Source: Pelagibacteraceae bacterium AG-404-P07
Lineage (GTDB): Bacteria > Pseudomonadota > Alphaproteobacteria > Pelagibacterales > Pelagibacteraceae
DNA: 49,382 nt
NCBI GenBank assembly: GCA_003216235.1
Contig: QCJE01000009.1
Location: 1-49,382, forward strand
Direction of reading: 5' to 3'
Shown: positions 9,417 to 17,702 of the stretch, piece after piece
Numbering within the stretch: the stretch's first letter is position 1
Layout of the letters: each line of letters begins with the position of its first letter
Notes under the pieces: model-generated
Databases searched by the model: none
What the model was told of the DNA's origin: nothing
Seen by the model: only the letters and a program-made list of their open reading frames with translations
Translations under genes and position numbers: made by a program

Positions 9417-9460
9417 ATTCAATAGGAAATTATTTCCTTTACATTGAATAACTATTGAAT
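9417..9460. promoter_or_regulatory. Dyad and repeated heptamers between regA and the decarboxylase gene
   Basis: The 145-bp divergent gap holds a perfect inverted repeat AGGAAAT-T-ATTTCCT at 9424-9438. The heptamer ATTGAAT occurs at 9443-9449 and 9454-9460, 11 bp apart (one helical turn), and inverted as ATTCAAT at 9417-9423. This looks like an operator region that could serve both divergent genes, possibly RegA autoregulation. The binding protein is unknown and no convincing -35/-10 pair was found for either direction. Confidence 0.4.
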
Positions 9461-9533
9461 TAATTGCTCGAAATATTAAAGTTTTTAAATAAAAAGCTTT
9501 TTTTTGTTAAATTTTTTTTAGGGGGCACTTTAG

Positions 9534-10718
9534 ATGCAAAAATTTAAGTCAGTTGAGGATTTAATAAATCAACTGAAACCAGATAAACCGGTTTATTGTA
9601 TAAGAAAGAATTCCATTCTTTCTTCGTCAAATTATTTTCAAAAGAAATTTCCTGGAAAAATCCTTTATGCTGTAAAGACAAATCCACATCCAGAAATCAT
9701 AAAAACCCTCATTAAAAGTGGGATAGATCAATTTGATGTTGCTTCAATTGAAGAAATCAAATCTGTTAGAAAATTTAGTAAGTCTGCAAAATGTTCTTTT
9801 ATGCATACTGTAAAAAGCCGAGAAAGTATTAGTGATGCTTATTTTAAATATGGCATTAAAACATTTGCATTAGATACAAAAGATGAATTAATTAAAATAA
9901 TTGAAAATACGAGTGGTGCTAAGGATCTAGAACTTTTTGTAAGAGTTGCGGTTTCAAATGAACATGCGGAAATAGATTTATCAAAAAAATTTGGTGCATT
10001 AAATTCAGAAGCTGCAGGCCTATTGAGACTAGTTAAACAATATGCACATAAAATTGGGCTAAGTTTTCATGTTGGGTCACAGTGTATGCACCCAATCTCA
10101 TATGCTAAAGGAATTAAAGAAATAGGAAATATAATAAAAAGAACAAAAATAATTCCAGATTTTATAAATGTTGGAGGTGGGTTTCCTACAATTTACCCTG
10201 ACTTAATACCACAATCTTTAGATAATTACTTTAAAGAAATAATAAAAGGATTGGAGAATTTAAAATTAGGAAATTTACCAGAAATTATATGTGAACCAGG
10301 AAGAGCATTAGTTGCTGAAAGTGGTTCAACAATTGTGAGAGTTAATTTAAGAAAAAAACAAAAACTTTATATAAATGATGGAACTTATGGCACACTTTTC
10401 GATGGAGGGACACCAAATATAGTTTATCCATCAAAAATGATTAAAGATAGTTCTAATAAAATTATCTCAAAAAAATTGACTGCTTTTGATTTTTATGGTC
10501 CTACTTGTGATAGCATGGATTATATGAAGGGCCCTTTTTTATTACCGAACAATATTAAAGAAAATGACTATATCGAACTTGGTCAGTTAGGTGCATATGG
10601 ATTAACATTTAGAACAGAATTTAACGGTTTCTTTTCTAATGCAATATATGAAGTTGAGGATAATCCAATTATGAGTCTTTATGATAAAGACATTAATAAA
10701 GCCACTCTAGTTGCTTAA
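9534..10718 (+). CDS. Ornithine/lysine decarboxylase, PLP fold type III
   Basis: A 394-residue alanine-racemase-fold decarboxylase. Lys48 in LYAVKTNPHP is the PLP Schiff-base lysine. HVGSQC, NVGGGFPTIYP and CEPGRALVAESG follow as the phosphate-binding and PLP-contacting motifs, and YGPTCDSMD contains the active-site Cys325 typical of ornithine decarboxylases. The likely reaction is ornithine to putrescine; lysine to cadaverine is possible, as bifunctional forms exist. A strong purine run AGGGGG lies 8 bp before the ATG, unusual for this genome. The stop overlaps the next start by 1 bp, so this is the first gene of a three-gene polyamine operon. Confidence 0.88.
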   Translation: MQKFKSVEDLINQLKPDKPVYCIRKNSILSSSNYFQKKFPGKILYAVKTNPHPEIIKTLIKSGIDQFDVASIEEIKSVRKFSKSAKCSFMHTVKSRESISDAYFKYGIKTFALDTKDELIKIIENTSGAKDLELFVRVAVSNEHAEIDLSKKFGALNSEAAGLLRLVKQYAHKIGLSFHVGSQCMHPISYAKGIKEIGNIIKRTKIIPDFINVGGGFPTIYPDLIPQSLDNYFKEIIKGLENLKLGNLPEIICEPGRALVAESGSTIVRVNLRKKQKLYINDGTYGTLFDGGTPNIVYPSKMIKDSSNKIISKKLTAFDFYGPTCDSMDYMKGPFLLPNNIKENDYIELGQLGAYGLTFRTEFNGFFSNAIYEVEDNPIMSLYDKDINKATLVA

Positions 10719-11761
10719 TGGCTGATAAAAAAAACCTTGGACACAACAGTAAAAAAGATTTTCTAAAAAATCCAGTCGAACATATCGATATTACATCTTT
10801 TGACTCAAGAAAGATCATATCCTCTATGGAAAAAATGTCATTTGTTTCTCGAGAAACTGCGAATGCAGCAAAAATTTATAATGAGATGCTTAAAGATAAA
10901 AATTGCACAATTTTTTTGACATTAGCAGGTTCAACTTCTGCAGCTGGATGTATGAATATTTATAAAGATTTAGTTAAATTTAATATGGTAGATGCAATTG
11001 TTGCAACTGGTGCTTCTATAATTGATATGGATTTTTTTGAAGCTCTCGGTTTCAAACATTATCAGGGTTCTCAATTTCAGAATGATACAGAACTTAGAAA
11101 AAACTATATAGATAGAATATATGATACTTATATTGATGAAGACGAATTGCAAATTTGTGATAAAAAAATTTGTGAAATAGCAGACTCTTTAGAGCCAAGA
11201 AGTTATACTTCGCGAGAATTTATTCATGAAATAGGTAAATTTTTAAAAAAAAATTCAGTAAAAAAAGACTCATTAATTGAAACTGCATTCGACAATAATG
11301 TTCCAATTTTTTGTCCAGCTTTTACTGATTCAAGTGCAGGGTTTGGTTTAGTTATTCACCAAGAAAATAACCCAAAAAAACATATGACCATAGACTCGAT
11401 TAGAGAGTTTCGTGAGTTAACTGAAATTAAAATCCAATCTAAAGGCTCTGGCCTTTTTATGATTGGTGGCGGAGTGCCAAAAAATTTTATTCAGGATACT
11501 GTCATATGCGCTGAATTATTAGGAAAAGAAGTAGAAATGCATAAGTACGCTGTTCAAATTACAGTAGCAGATTCTAGAGATGGTGCTTGTAGTAGTTCAA
11601 CCTTAAAAGAAGCTAGTTCATGGGGTAAAGTTAATGTAACAAAAGAACAAATGGTTTTTGCAGAAGCAACTAGTGTATTACCCCTTATTGCTAGCGATGC
11701 TTATCATAAAGGTGAATGGAAAAATAGAGAAAAAAAAAATTTTTCTAAAATTTTTGGATAA
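10718..11761 (+). CDS. Deoxyhypusine synthase-like protein (bacterial DHS family)
   Basis: A 347-residue NAD-dependent DHS-fold protein. The catalytic lysine of human DHS (Lys329, in SWGK) aligns with Lys304 in EASSWGKV, and Glu323, Ser317 and Asp313 are matched by Glu298, Ser292 and Asp288. The spermidine-contacting His288 (KHHI) is replaced by Phe257 in KNFI, and the GSD loop at 314-316 reads GAC here. Bacteria have no eIF5A substrate, so true hypusine synthesis is unlikely. Between a decarboxylase and a ureohydrolase, the likely role is transfer of an aminobutyl-type group in polyamine synthesis, for example homospermidine. The exact substrate is unknown. Confidence 0.85.
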   Translation: MADKKNLGHNSKKDFLKNPVEHIDITSFDSRKIISSMEKMSFVSRETANAAKIYNEMLKDKNCTIFLTLAGSTSAAGCMNIYKDLVKFNMVDAIVATGASIIDMDFFEALGFKHYQGSQFQNDTELRKNYIDRIYDTYIDEDELQICDKKICEIADSLEPRSYTSREFIHEIGKFLKKNSVKKDSLIETAFDNNVPIFCPAFTDSSAGFGLVIHQENNPKKHMTIDSIREFRELTEIKIQSKGSGLFMIGGGVPKNFIQDTVICAELLGKEVEMHKYAVQITVADSRDGACSSSTLKEASSWGKVNVTKEQMVFAEATSVLPLIASDAYHKGEWKNREKKNFSKIFG

Positions 11762-11766
11762 ATAAA

Positions 11767-12642
11767 TTGGAATATCTATCAAATAAAAATGGTTTTCTTG
11801 GAATCGATAATAAATTTAATTTTAAAGAAAAAGTTGTTATTATTCCTTTTGGTTTAGAAAAAACTGTAAGTTATGGTAGTGGAACAAAAAATGGTCCTAA
11901 AGAAATAATAAAAGCATCACACCAAGTTGAGTTATATGACGAAGAATTAAATTGTGAACCTTATAAGAAAATTGGTATCAAAACCTTAAAACCTTTTAAA
12001 ATAGAAAAAAATATTAATAAAGCTCTAAAAAAAATGAGTGATATTAATAAAAAAATTTTGGATAAGAAACTTTTTCCAATGACTTTTGGAGGAGAGCACT
12101 CAATTACACCAGGGTGTATAAATCCTTTTGTAAAAAAATATAAAAAAATTTGTCTTTTACATTTCGATGCACATGCAGATTTAAGAGAGAGTTATAATGG
12201 TGAAAAATTTTCTCATGCTTCAGCAATAAGGAGATGTTTGGACCACAAAAATGTGTCTGTTATATCTTTTGGAATAAGAAATATATCACAAAGTGAAATT
12301 CCTTTTTTGAAAAAAAACTCCTCTAGAATCAAAATTTTCTGGGCTAAGGATAAAACTAAATGGGATCTTCAAAATTTTAGAAAACTTATAAAGGATAAAA
12401 TTGTATATCTAACATTTGATGTTGATGGGTTTGACTCTAGTATCATGCCAGCAACTGGCACGCCGGAACCCGGTGGTTTATTATGGGATGAAACTTTAGA
12501 TATAATCAAAATAGCTTCTAAAAATTCAAATATTGTAGGTGCAGATATTAATGAATTATCCCCAATTAAAGGATTCAATTCTTATAATTTTTTAGTTGCA
12601 AAATTAGCCTACAAAATTCTTTCTTACAAATTTCTTTACTAA
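11767..12642 (+). CDS. speB: Agmatinase-type ureohydrolase (arginase family)
   Basis: A 291-residue binuclear-manganese hydrolase. The metal-binding motifs are GGEHSITPG, HFDAHADLRE and TFDVDGFDSSIMP, with TGTPEPGG after the third. Family members release urea from agmatine, arginine or guanidino acids; agmatine to putrescine is the best guess given the polyamine neighbours. The start is TTG at 11767, 5 bp after the previous stop, because no in-frame ATG lies before the conserved region. The stop directly abuts the convergent yhhQ stop. The gene could alternatively act on a guanidino product of the DHS-like enzyme. Confidence 0.85.
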   Translation: MEYLSNKNGFLGIDNKFNFKEKVVIIPFGLEKTVSYGSGTKNGPKEIIKASHQVELYDEELNCEPYKKIGIKTLKPFKIEKNINKALKKMSDINKKILDKKLFPMTFGGEHSITPGCINPFVKKYKKICLLHFDAHADLRESYNGEKFSHASAIRRCLDHKNVSVISFGIRNISQSEIPFLKKNSSRIKIFWAKDKTKWDLQNFRKLIKDKIVYLTFDVDGFDSSIMPATGTPEPGGLLWDETLDIIKIASKNSNIVGADINELSPIKGFNSYNFLVAKLAYKILSYKFLY

Positions 12643-13191
12643 CTATATCGGTTTAAATGTTTTTAATAACATTCTAAAGGGTATCAACATAATTAAAGCA
12701 ACAATAAATTTTACTGACAGATCACCCAATGATAATGTAACCCAAGGCACTCCTGTTCCATAAAAAGAAATCGAAAAAAATAAAAAAGTATCAATGGTAG
12801 ATCCTATTAGTGATGAAGTTAAAGGTGCAATAAACCATTTTTTTTTTCTAAGATTATCAAAAATTTGAACATCTAATAATTGAGCAACTAAAAAAGCCGT
12901 TCCTGAACCTATAGCAATTCTAATTGATATATAATCAGCAAAATTAGTTGAAAATATAAATGTAAAACTTATTCCGATGATGAAACCAATATAAACTATT
13001 TTTCTTGCAATTTTTTTTCCATATGAACGATTTGCAAGATCTGTAATTAAAAAAGCTATAGGATAGCTAAATGCTCCATAAGTTAATATTTCATTTAAAC
13101 CATAGTAATTTATAGGAAATTGAACAAGATAGTTTGATGATAAAACAACAACTCCCATCAAAAATGATAGAAGAATTAATGATTTATTCAT
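12643..13191 (-). CDS. yhhQ: Queuosine precursor transporter, YhhQ/VUT family
   Basis: A 182-residue integral membrane protein with about six helices. The family motifs FLITDLANRSYGKK near residue 50 and GSGTAFLVAQLLDVQIFDNLR near residue 95 are present, followed by the characteristic SSLIGSTIDTFLFF. YhhQ proteins import preQ0/preQ1 for queuosine modification of tRNA; no queuosine gene is visible here to confirm this. The start overlaps the rpmB stop by 1 bp, so it is translated from the rpmB transcript. The stop abuts speB from the opposite strand. Confidence 0.88.
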   Translation of the reverse strand: MNKSLILLSFLMGVVVLSSNYLVQFPINYYGLNEILTYGAFSYPIAFLITDLANRSYGKKIARKIVYIGFIIGISFTFIFSTNFADYISIRIAIGSGTAFLVAQLLDVQIFDNLRKKKWFIAPLTSSLIGSTIDTFLFFSISFYGTGVPWVTLSLGDLSVKFIVALIMLIPFRMLLKTFKPI

Positions 13192-13505
13192 TAAGCAGAT
13201 TTAGATTGAATAGATTTTTTTTGATATGGAGACTTAATTAATAAACTTTTTTTTAGTTTTTTTAATCTGGGTGATAAGTTTTTGTTCTTAACAGTTTTTA
13301 AAAACTCATCAAAACTACCTCTTTTATCTACAGATCTTACTCCAGCATTACTGACCGTTAGCTTTAAACTTCTTTTCAATAATTCACTTGTGAATTTTAC
13401 TTTCTTTAAATTTGGTAAAAATCTTCTTTTAGTCTTATTATTAGCATGACTTACGTTATGCCCTTTCATGGGAATTTTTCCAGTTAGTTCACATTTTTTT
13501 GACAT
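13191..13505 (-). CDS. rpmB: Ribosomal protein L28 (bL28)
   Basis: A 104-residue basic protein beginning with the L28 signature [20 protein letters not shown], then KRRFLPNL and [19 protein letters not shown]. The C-terminus is lysine-rich. Length is typical for alphaproteobacterial bL28. The single cysteine near the N-terminus suggests a form without the four-cysteine zinc site. It is 51 bp downstream of pyrD and probably shares its transcript with yhhQ. Confidence 0.95.
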   Translation of the reverse strand: MSKKCELTGKIPMKGHNVSHANNKTKRRFLPNLKKVKFTSELLKRSLKLTVSNAGVRSVDKRGSFDEFLKTVKNKNLSPRLKKLKKSLLIKSPYQKKSIQSKSA

Positions 13506-13556
13506 AATAAGAGGACTATATAAGGTTAGATATTAACCACGTCAAGTTTAATACAA

Positions 13557-14609
13557 TTAAGTGGTTGTTTTATTTCCCACAATTTCACTAAAATTTTTAA
13601 CCCCATCTTTTATTAATAATTCTTTAAGCTCTTTTTTAATCATACTTACTATCTTTGGACCTCTGTAAACCATACCTGTATAAAGTTGAACATAATTAGC
13701 ACCAGCCAAGAATTTTTCATAAGCACTTTCTCCTGAGTCTACACCACCTACACCTATAATCTTTATTCTCCCTTTCAATAAATCATAAAATTTACTAATC
13801 AAAATTGTAGATTTTATCTTTAGTGGTTTACCAGATAAACCACCTTTCTGATGCTTTTGAATATTGGTCAAATTATCTCTTGTTGTGTCTGAAGTATTTG
13901 AAATTATGACTCCCTCAATATCATTATCCAAAAGAACATCAGAGATATTATTAATTTCTATATCATTAATATCGGGTGATACTTTAACTACAATTGGAAT
14001 TTTTGAACCTAAATTTTTTTTCTCTTTTTCAATATTTTTTAATAAATTGTTTAGTTTTGACTGATCATGAAAATTTCTTAAGTTTTCTGTATTCGGAGAT
14101 GAAATATTAATAGTTATATAATCAGCAACATCACAAAAAGTTTTTAAACATTCAATATAATCAGCTTCTCTGTTACTTGTGTCTTTATTGGGTCCTACAT
14201 TAATCCCAAGAATACCTATTTGTTGATTAGATTTAATTCTACTAACTATATTTTTTGCACCATTATTATTAAATCCAAGTCTATTTATTAAAGCCTCATC
14301 CTCTACTAACCTAAAAACTCTGGGTTTTGGATTACCATATTGTTTTAATGGTGTAATTGTTCCAACTTCAACAAAGCCAAAGCCTAATTTGAATAATGAA
14401 TTGTATACCTCTGCATTCTTATCAAAACCTGCGGCCATACCTATTGGATTCTCAATTTCTTTTCCAAATAATTCATTTTTAAACAATGGATCATTTTCAA
14501 TTTCATTAGATAAGTTCGGTACAAAATTAAATTTTAATGATTTAATTGCTAAATTATGTGCAGTTTCAGGATCTAATTTAAAAATTAATGATCTAATATT
14601 TGAAAACAT
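13557..14609 (-). CDS. pyrD: Dihydroorotate dehydrogenase (quinone), class 2
   Basis: A 350-residue FMN enzyme that oxidizes dihydroorotate to orotate and passes electrons to the quinone pool. The N-terminal amphipathic extension (IRSLIFKLDPETAHNLAIKSL) marks the membrane-associated class 2 type. FMN and substrate motifs include GMAAGFDKNAEV, NRLGFNNNGA, NISSPNTENLR with the catalytic-serine region, and GVGGVDSGESAYEK. The start overlaps the lysK stop by 1 bp. The products have no functional link, so the pairing looks like simple packing. Confidence 0.96.
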   Translation of the reverse strand: MFSNIRSLIFKLDPETAHNLAIKSLKFNFVPNLSNEIENDPLFKNELFGKEIENPIGMAAGFDKNAEVYNSLFKLGFGFVEVGTITPLKQYGNPKPRVFRLVEDEALINRLGFNNNGAKNIVSRIKSNQQIGILGINVGPNKDTSNREADYIECLKTFCDVADYITINISSPNTENLRNFHDQSKLNNLLKNIEKEKKNLGSKIPIVVKVSPDINDIEINNISDVLLDNDIEGVIISNTSDTTRDNLTNIQKHQKGGLSGKPLKIKSTILISKFYDLLKGRIKIIGVGGVDSGESAYEKFLAGANYVQLYTGMVYRGPKIVSMIKKELKELLIKDGVKNFSEIVGNKTTT

Positions 14610-16171
14610 TATTTTATTTTATTTTCTATAAGATCTTTAGTTTCTTTAACACCAAAAAAACTTATAAAAAATCCCATTCTTGGTCCATTTTCATCTCCAA
14701 ATACAACCTGGTAAATCAATTTGAACCAGTTTCTTAAATTTTCAGAATAACCATTTTCCTTGCCTGTTGAATAAATCAAAGATTGAATATCTTCTGGAGA
14801 CATTTCATCATTACATTTATCAAGTGTTTTAACCAAAGCCTCTAAAGCTATTTTTTCTTCTTTATTAGGAGTCTTGTATTTTTTTTGTGCTTTTATTACC
14901 TCGTTAAAATATTTAATTGCATAACCAACCAAATTATCAAAAATTGGATGGTTTTTTTCTGATATATTTTTTTTGTACTTTTTTACAAATTTCCACAATA
15001 GTTCTTTATTATTGGCATTGCTTGTCTCGACGAGATTTAGAAGCATTGAAAAAGACATTATCAAATTTTCTTTTGGAACATTACTGTCATGAACATGCCA
15101 TACAGGATTCATTAATATTTGAAGTTCATTTTGATTTTTTGATTTTTCAATAAAATCTAAATATTCATCAACTGTTTTTGGAACAATTTCTTTATAAAGT
15201 TTTTTTGCTCTTTTAGGATTTTGATACATATACAATGATAAACTTTCGGGCGAAGCGTAATTGAGCCATTGATCTATCGTGATACCATTACCTTTTGATT
15301 TAGAAATTTTTTCACCTTTTTCGTCTAAAAATAATTCATAAGCAAATCCAGATGGTTGTATTTTTCCAATTAATTTAATTATTTTTGTCGAAAGAATAGC
15401 ACTTTCAATTAAATCTTTTCCATACATCTCAAAGTCTACATCAAGAGCATACCATCGCATTGCCCAGTCAACCTTCCATTGTAATTTACAATTACCATCC
15501 AAAATACTTATTTCTAAATCCTTACCTTTATTGTCAAAAATTATTTTTGATTTTTCTACATTCAATTCTTTTACTGGAATCTCTAAAACATGGCCTGTCT
15601 CAGGACATATTGGTAAAAAAGGACTGTAGGTTTTTTGTCTTTCTTTACCTAATGTTGGTAATATAATATTCATTACATCAGCATAATTCTCTAAAATAAT
15701 TTGAAGAGTTGAATTAAAAAAACCTGTTTTATATAGTTCTGTTGAGCTTTTAAAAATATATTTAAATTTAAAGTTATCTAAAAATTTTTTTAACATTTCA
15801 TTGTTATGTTTTCCAAAACTATTAAATTTTTTAAAAGGGTCTGGAACTTGTGTAAGAGGTTTATGAAGATTCTTTTTTAATAATTCTTTTTCAGGCACAT
15901 TTTCTGGTACTTTTCTTAATCCATCCATATCATCTGAAAAAGTAATAATTTCAGTTGGAAGATCAGTTAAATGTTTTAGAGCATTAACAATCATTGAAGT
16001 TCTTGCAACCTCTCCAAACGTGCCAATATGAGGCAATCCACTAGGTCCATAGCCTGTTTGAAGAGTAATTTTTCCTTTTTTTTCTATATAAGTTTTTCTC
16101 TCTCTGAGCATTTTTTTTGCTTCAACAAAAGGCCAGGCAGTAGTTTTATCTAAATTTTCTTTTTTAATCAT
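14609..16171 (-). CDS. lysK: Class I lysyl-tRNA synthetase
   Basis: A 520-residue synthetase of the archaeal-type class I family, the form normal in Alphaproteobacteria in place of class II LysS. The HIGH-type motif HIGT is at 48-51 in GPSGLPHIGTFGEV and the KMSKS-type motif KISKS at 288-292. The C-terminal half is helical with the anticodon-binding cage domain. It charges tRNA-Lys, a heavily used tRNA in a genome this rich in AAA codons. The gene is divergent from trkH with 89 bp between starts. Confidence 0.95.
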   Translation of the reverse strand: MIKKENLDKTTAWPFVEAKKMLRERKTYIEKKGKITLQTGYGPSGLPHIGTFGEVARTSMIVNALKHLTDLPTEIITFSDDMDGLRKVPENVPEKELLKKNLHKPLTQVPDPFKKFNSFGKHNNEMLKKFLDNFKFKYIFKSSTELYKTGFFNSTLQIILENYADVMNIILPTLGKERQKTYSPFLPICPETGHVLEIPVKELNVEKSKIIFDNKGKDLEISILDGNCKLQWKVDWAMRWYALDVDFEMYGKDLIESAILSTKIIKLIGKIQPSGFAYELFLDEKGEKISKSKGNGITIDQWLNYASPESLSLYMYQNPKRAKKLYKEIVPKTVDEYLDFIEKSKNQNELQILMNPVWHVHDSNVPKENLIMSFSMLLNLVETSNANNKELLWKFVKKYKKNISEKNHPIFDNLVGYAIKYFNEVIKAQKKYKTPNKEEKIALEALVKTLDKCNDEMSPEDIQSLIYSTGKENGYSENLRNWFKLIYQVVFGDENGPRMGFFISFFGVKETKDLIENKIK

Positions 16172-16260
16172 GAATAATTCTATTAAAAACTTAAATTTCT
16201 GATTAAGTTAAATTCTTATAGTGTTGAAATTTATTTACCATAAAATAATGTTCTTTCAAA

Positions 16261-17700
16261 ATGTCTAATTATAAAACAGTTTTTTTTACTCTTGGAATTC
16301 TACAAATAATCCTGGGTGTTTTTATGCTCGTTCCTGTAATTGTCCAATTTATTTATGGTCAAATAGACTCATCTTTTTTTGGAGCTTCAATTGTAACGAT
16401 TGTTTTTGGCACTTTATTTTTTTTATCAAACTTAGATCATGAAAAAAAACTTAATTTACAACAGGCATTTTTATTAACTGCATTATCCTGGTTAAGTATA
16501 GCTGTTTTTGGTTCTCTTCCATTTATATTTTCTAATTTGGAGTTTTCAATTACAAATGCATTTTTTGAGAGTATGTCAGGTATTACAACTACTGGCTCAA
16601 CCATAATTTCAAATTTAGAAGATATGCCCAAAGGTATATTGTTATGGAGAGCTATACTTCAGTGGCTAGGAGGAATTGGTATAATCGTAATGGCAATTAC
16701 TTTGATGCCAATAATGAATGTTGGCGGAATGCAACTATTCAAAATTTCAAATAATGATTCCTCTGAGAAAATTCTTCCAAAATCAAAAGAAATTGCTCTC
16801 AGACTAATCTATATCTACTCTGGATTAACTGCGCTTTGTGCAATTACTTATAATATTTTTGGAATGAATACTTTTGATAGTATTACTCATTCCATGACTA
16901 CTATAGCAACTGGTGGATTCTCTAACTATAATCAATCTATTGGTTTCTTTAATAGTTTAGCGATTGAAACCTCGGCTATGATATTTATAATTTTAGGAAG
17001 TTTACCTTTTATAGTCTATATTAAATTTTTAAATGGAAATAGATCTATCTTTACTTCTGATATTCAAATCAAAACTTTTTTAAAAATTATAATATTATCT
17101 GTATTAATTCTATCGATATATTTAATTTTAGATAATTCAAAATTATTTGATCTTAGATCAATTTTTTTCAATGTAATTTCAATTTTAACTGGAACAGGAT
17201 ATGTTAATGCTCAATTTGATAGTTGGGGAAGTTTTCCTTTAGTGCTATTTTTGATTTTAATGTTTATAGGTGGTTGTGCGGGTTCAACAACATGTGGTAT
17301 AAAAATATTTCGTTTTCAAATTCTTTACTCTTTTGTAATAAATCAATTAAAAAAAATAATTTACCCAAAAGGAATTTTTGTTTTAAAATACGATAAAAAT
17401 CCAATTGATAATAAGTTTATAGCATCAATAATTTCATTTATTTACATGTATTTTATAATATTTTTTTTAATATCTGCTTTATTATCTTTATCAGGTCTTG
17501 ATTTTGTAACTGCAATTTCTGGTGCAGCAACTTCTATTTCAAATGTTGGTCCTGGTCTTGGTTCAACGATTGGACCTAATGGAAACTTTTCATCTCTACC
17601 TGATATTTCTAAGTGGATTTTATCTATGGGTATGATCTTAGGAAGGCTAGAATTGTTTGCAATACTAGTATTGTTTTTACCGTCGTTTTGGAGAAATTAA
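16261..17700 (+). CDS. trkH: Potassium uptake protein TrkH
   Basis: A 479-residue membrane protein with four pore-loop repeats. The selectivity-filter segments are recognizable in order: SGITTTGSTI, TIATGGFSNY, ILTGTGYVNA and SNVGPGLGSTIGPNG. It is the ion-conducting subunit of Trk-type K+ (or Na+/K+) uptake. The usual cytoplasmic gating partner TrkA is not in the window. No convincing promoter is visible in the 89-bp gap shared with lysK. ampG begins 2 bp after the stop. Confidence 0.93.
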   Translation: MSNYKTVFFTLGILQIILGVFMLVPVIVQFIYGQIDSSFFGASIVTIVFGTLFFLSNLDHEKKLNLQQAFLLTALSWLSIAVFGSLPFIFSNLEFSITNAFFESMSGITTTGSTIISNLEDMPKGILLWRAILQWLGGIGIIVMAITLMPIMNVGGMQLFKISNNDSSEKILPKSKEIALRLIYIYSGLTALCAITYNIFGMNTFDSITHSMTTIATGGFSNYNQSIGFFNSLAIETSAMIFIILGSLPFIVYIKFLNGNRSIFTSDIQIKTFLKIIILSVLILSIYLILDNSKLFDLRSIFFNVISILTGTGYVNAQFDSWGSFPLVLFLILMFIGGCAGSTTCGIKIFRFQILYSFVINQLKKIIYPKGIFVLKYDKNPIDNKFIASIISFIYMYFIIFFLISALLSLSGLDFVTAISGAATSISNVGPGLGSTIGPNGNFSSLPDISKWILSMGMILGRLELFAILVLFLPSFWRN

Positions 17701-17702
17701 TA

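Noticed and set aside
9495-9510. AAAAAGCTTTTTTTT upstream of the decarboxylase as a terminator for an upstream transcript
   Set aside because: It is a loopless palindrome, and the upstream gene regA points the other way, so there is no transcript for it to end.
16172-16260. tRNA or small RNA in the lysK/trkH divergent gap
   Set aside because: No cloverleaf arms, no TTCRA-type T-loop and no GC-rich segment; the 89 bp appear to be plain AT-rich promoter DNA without a clear -35/-10 pair.
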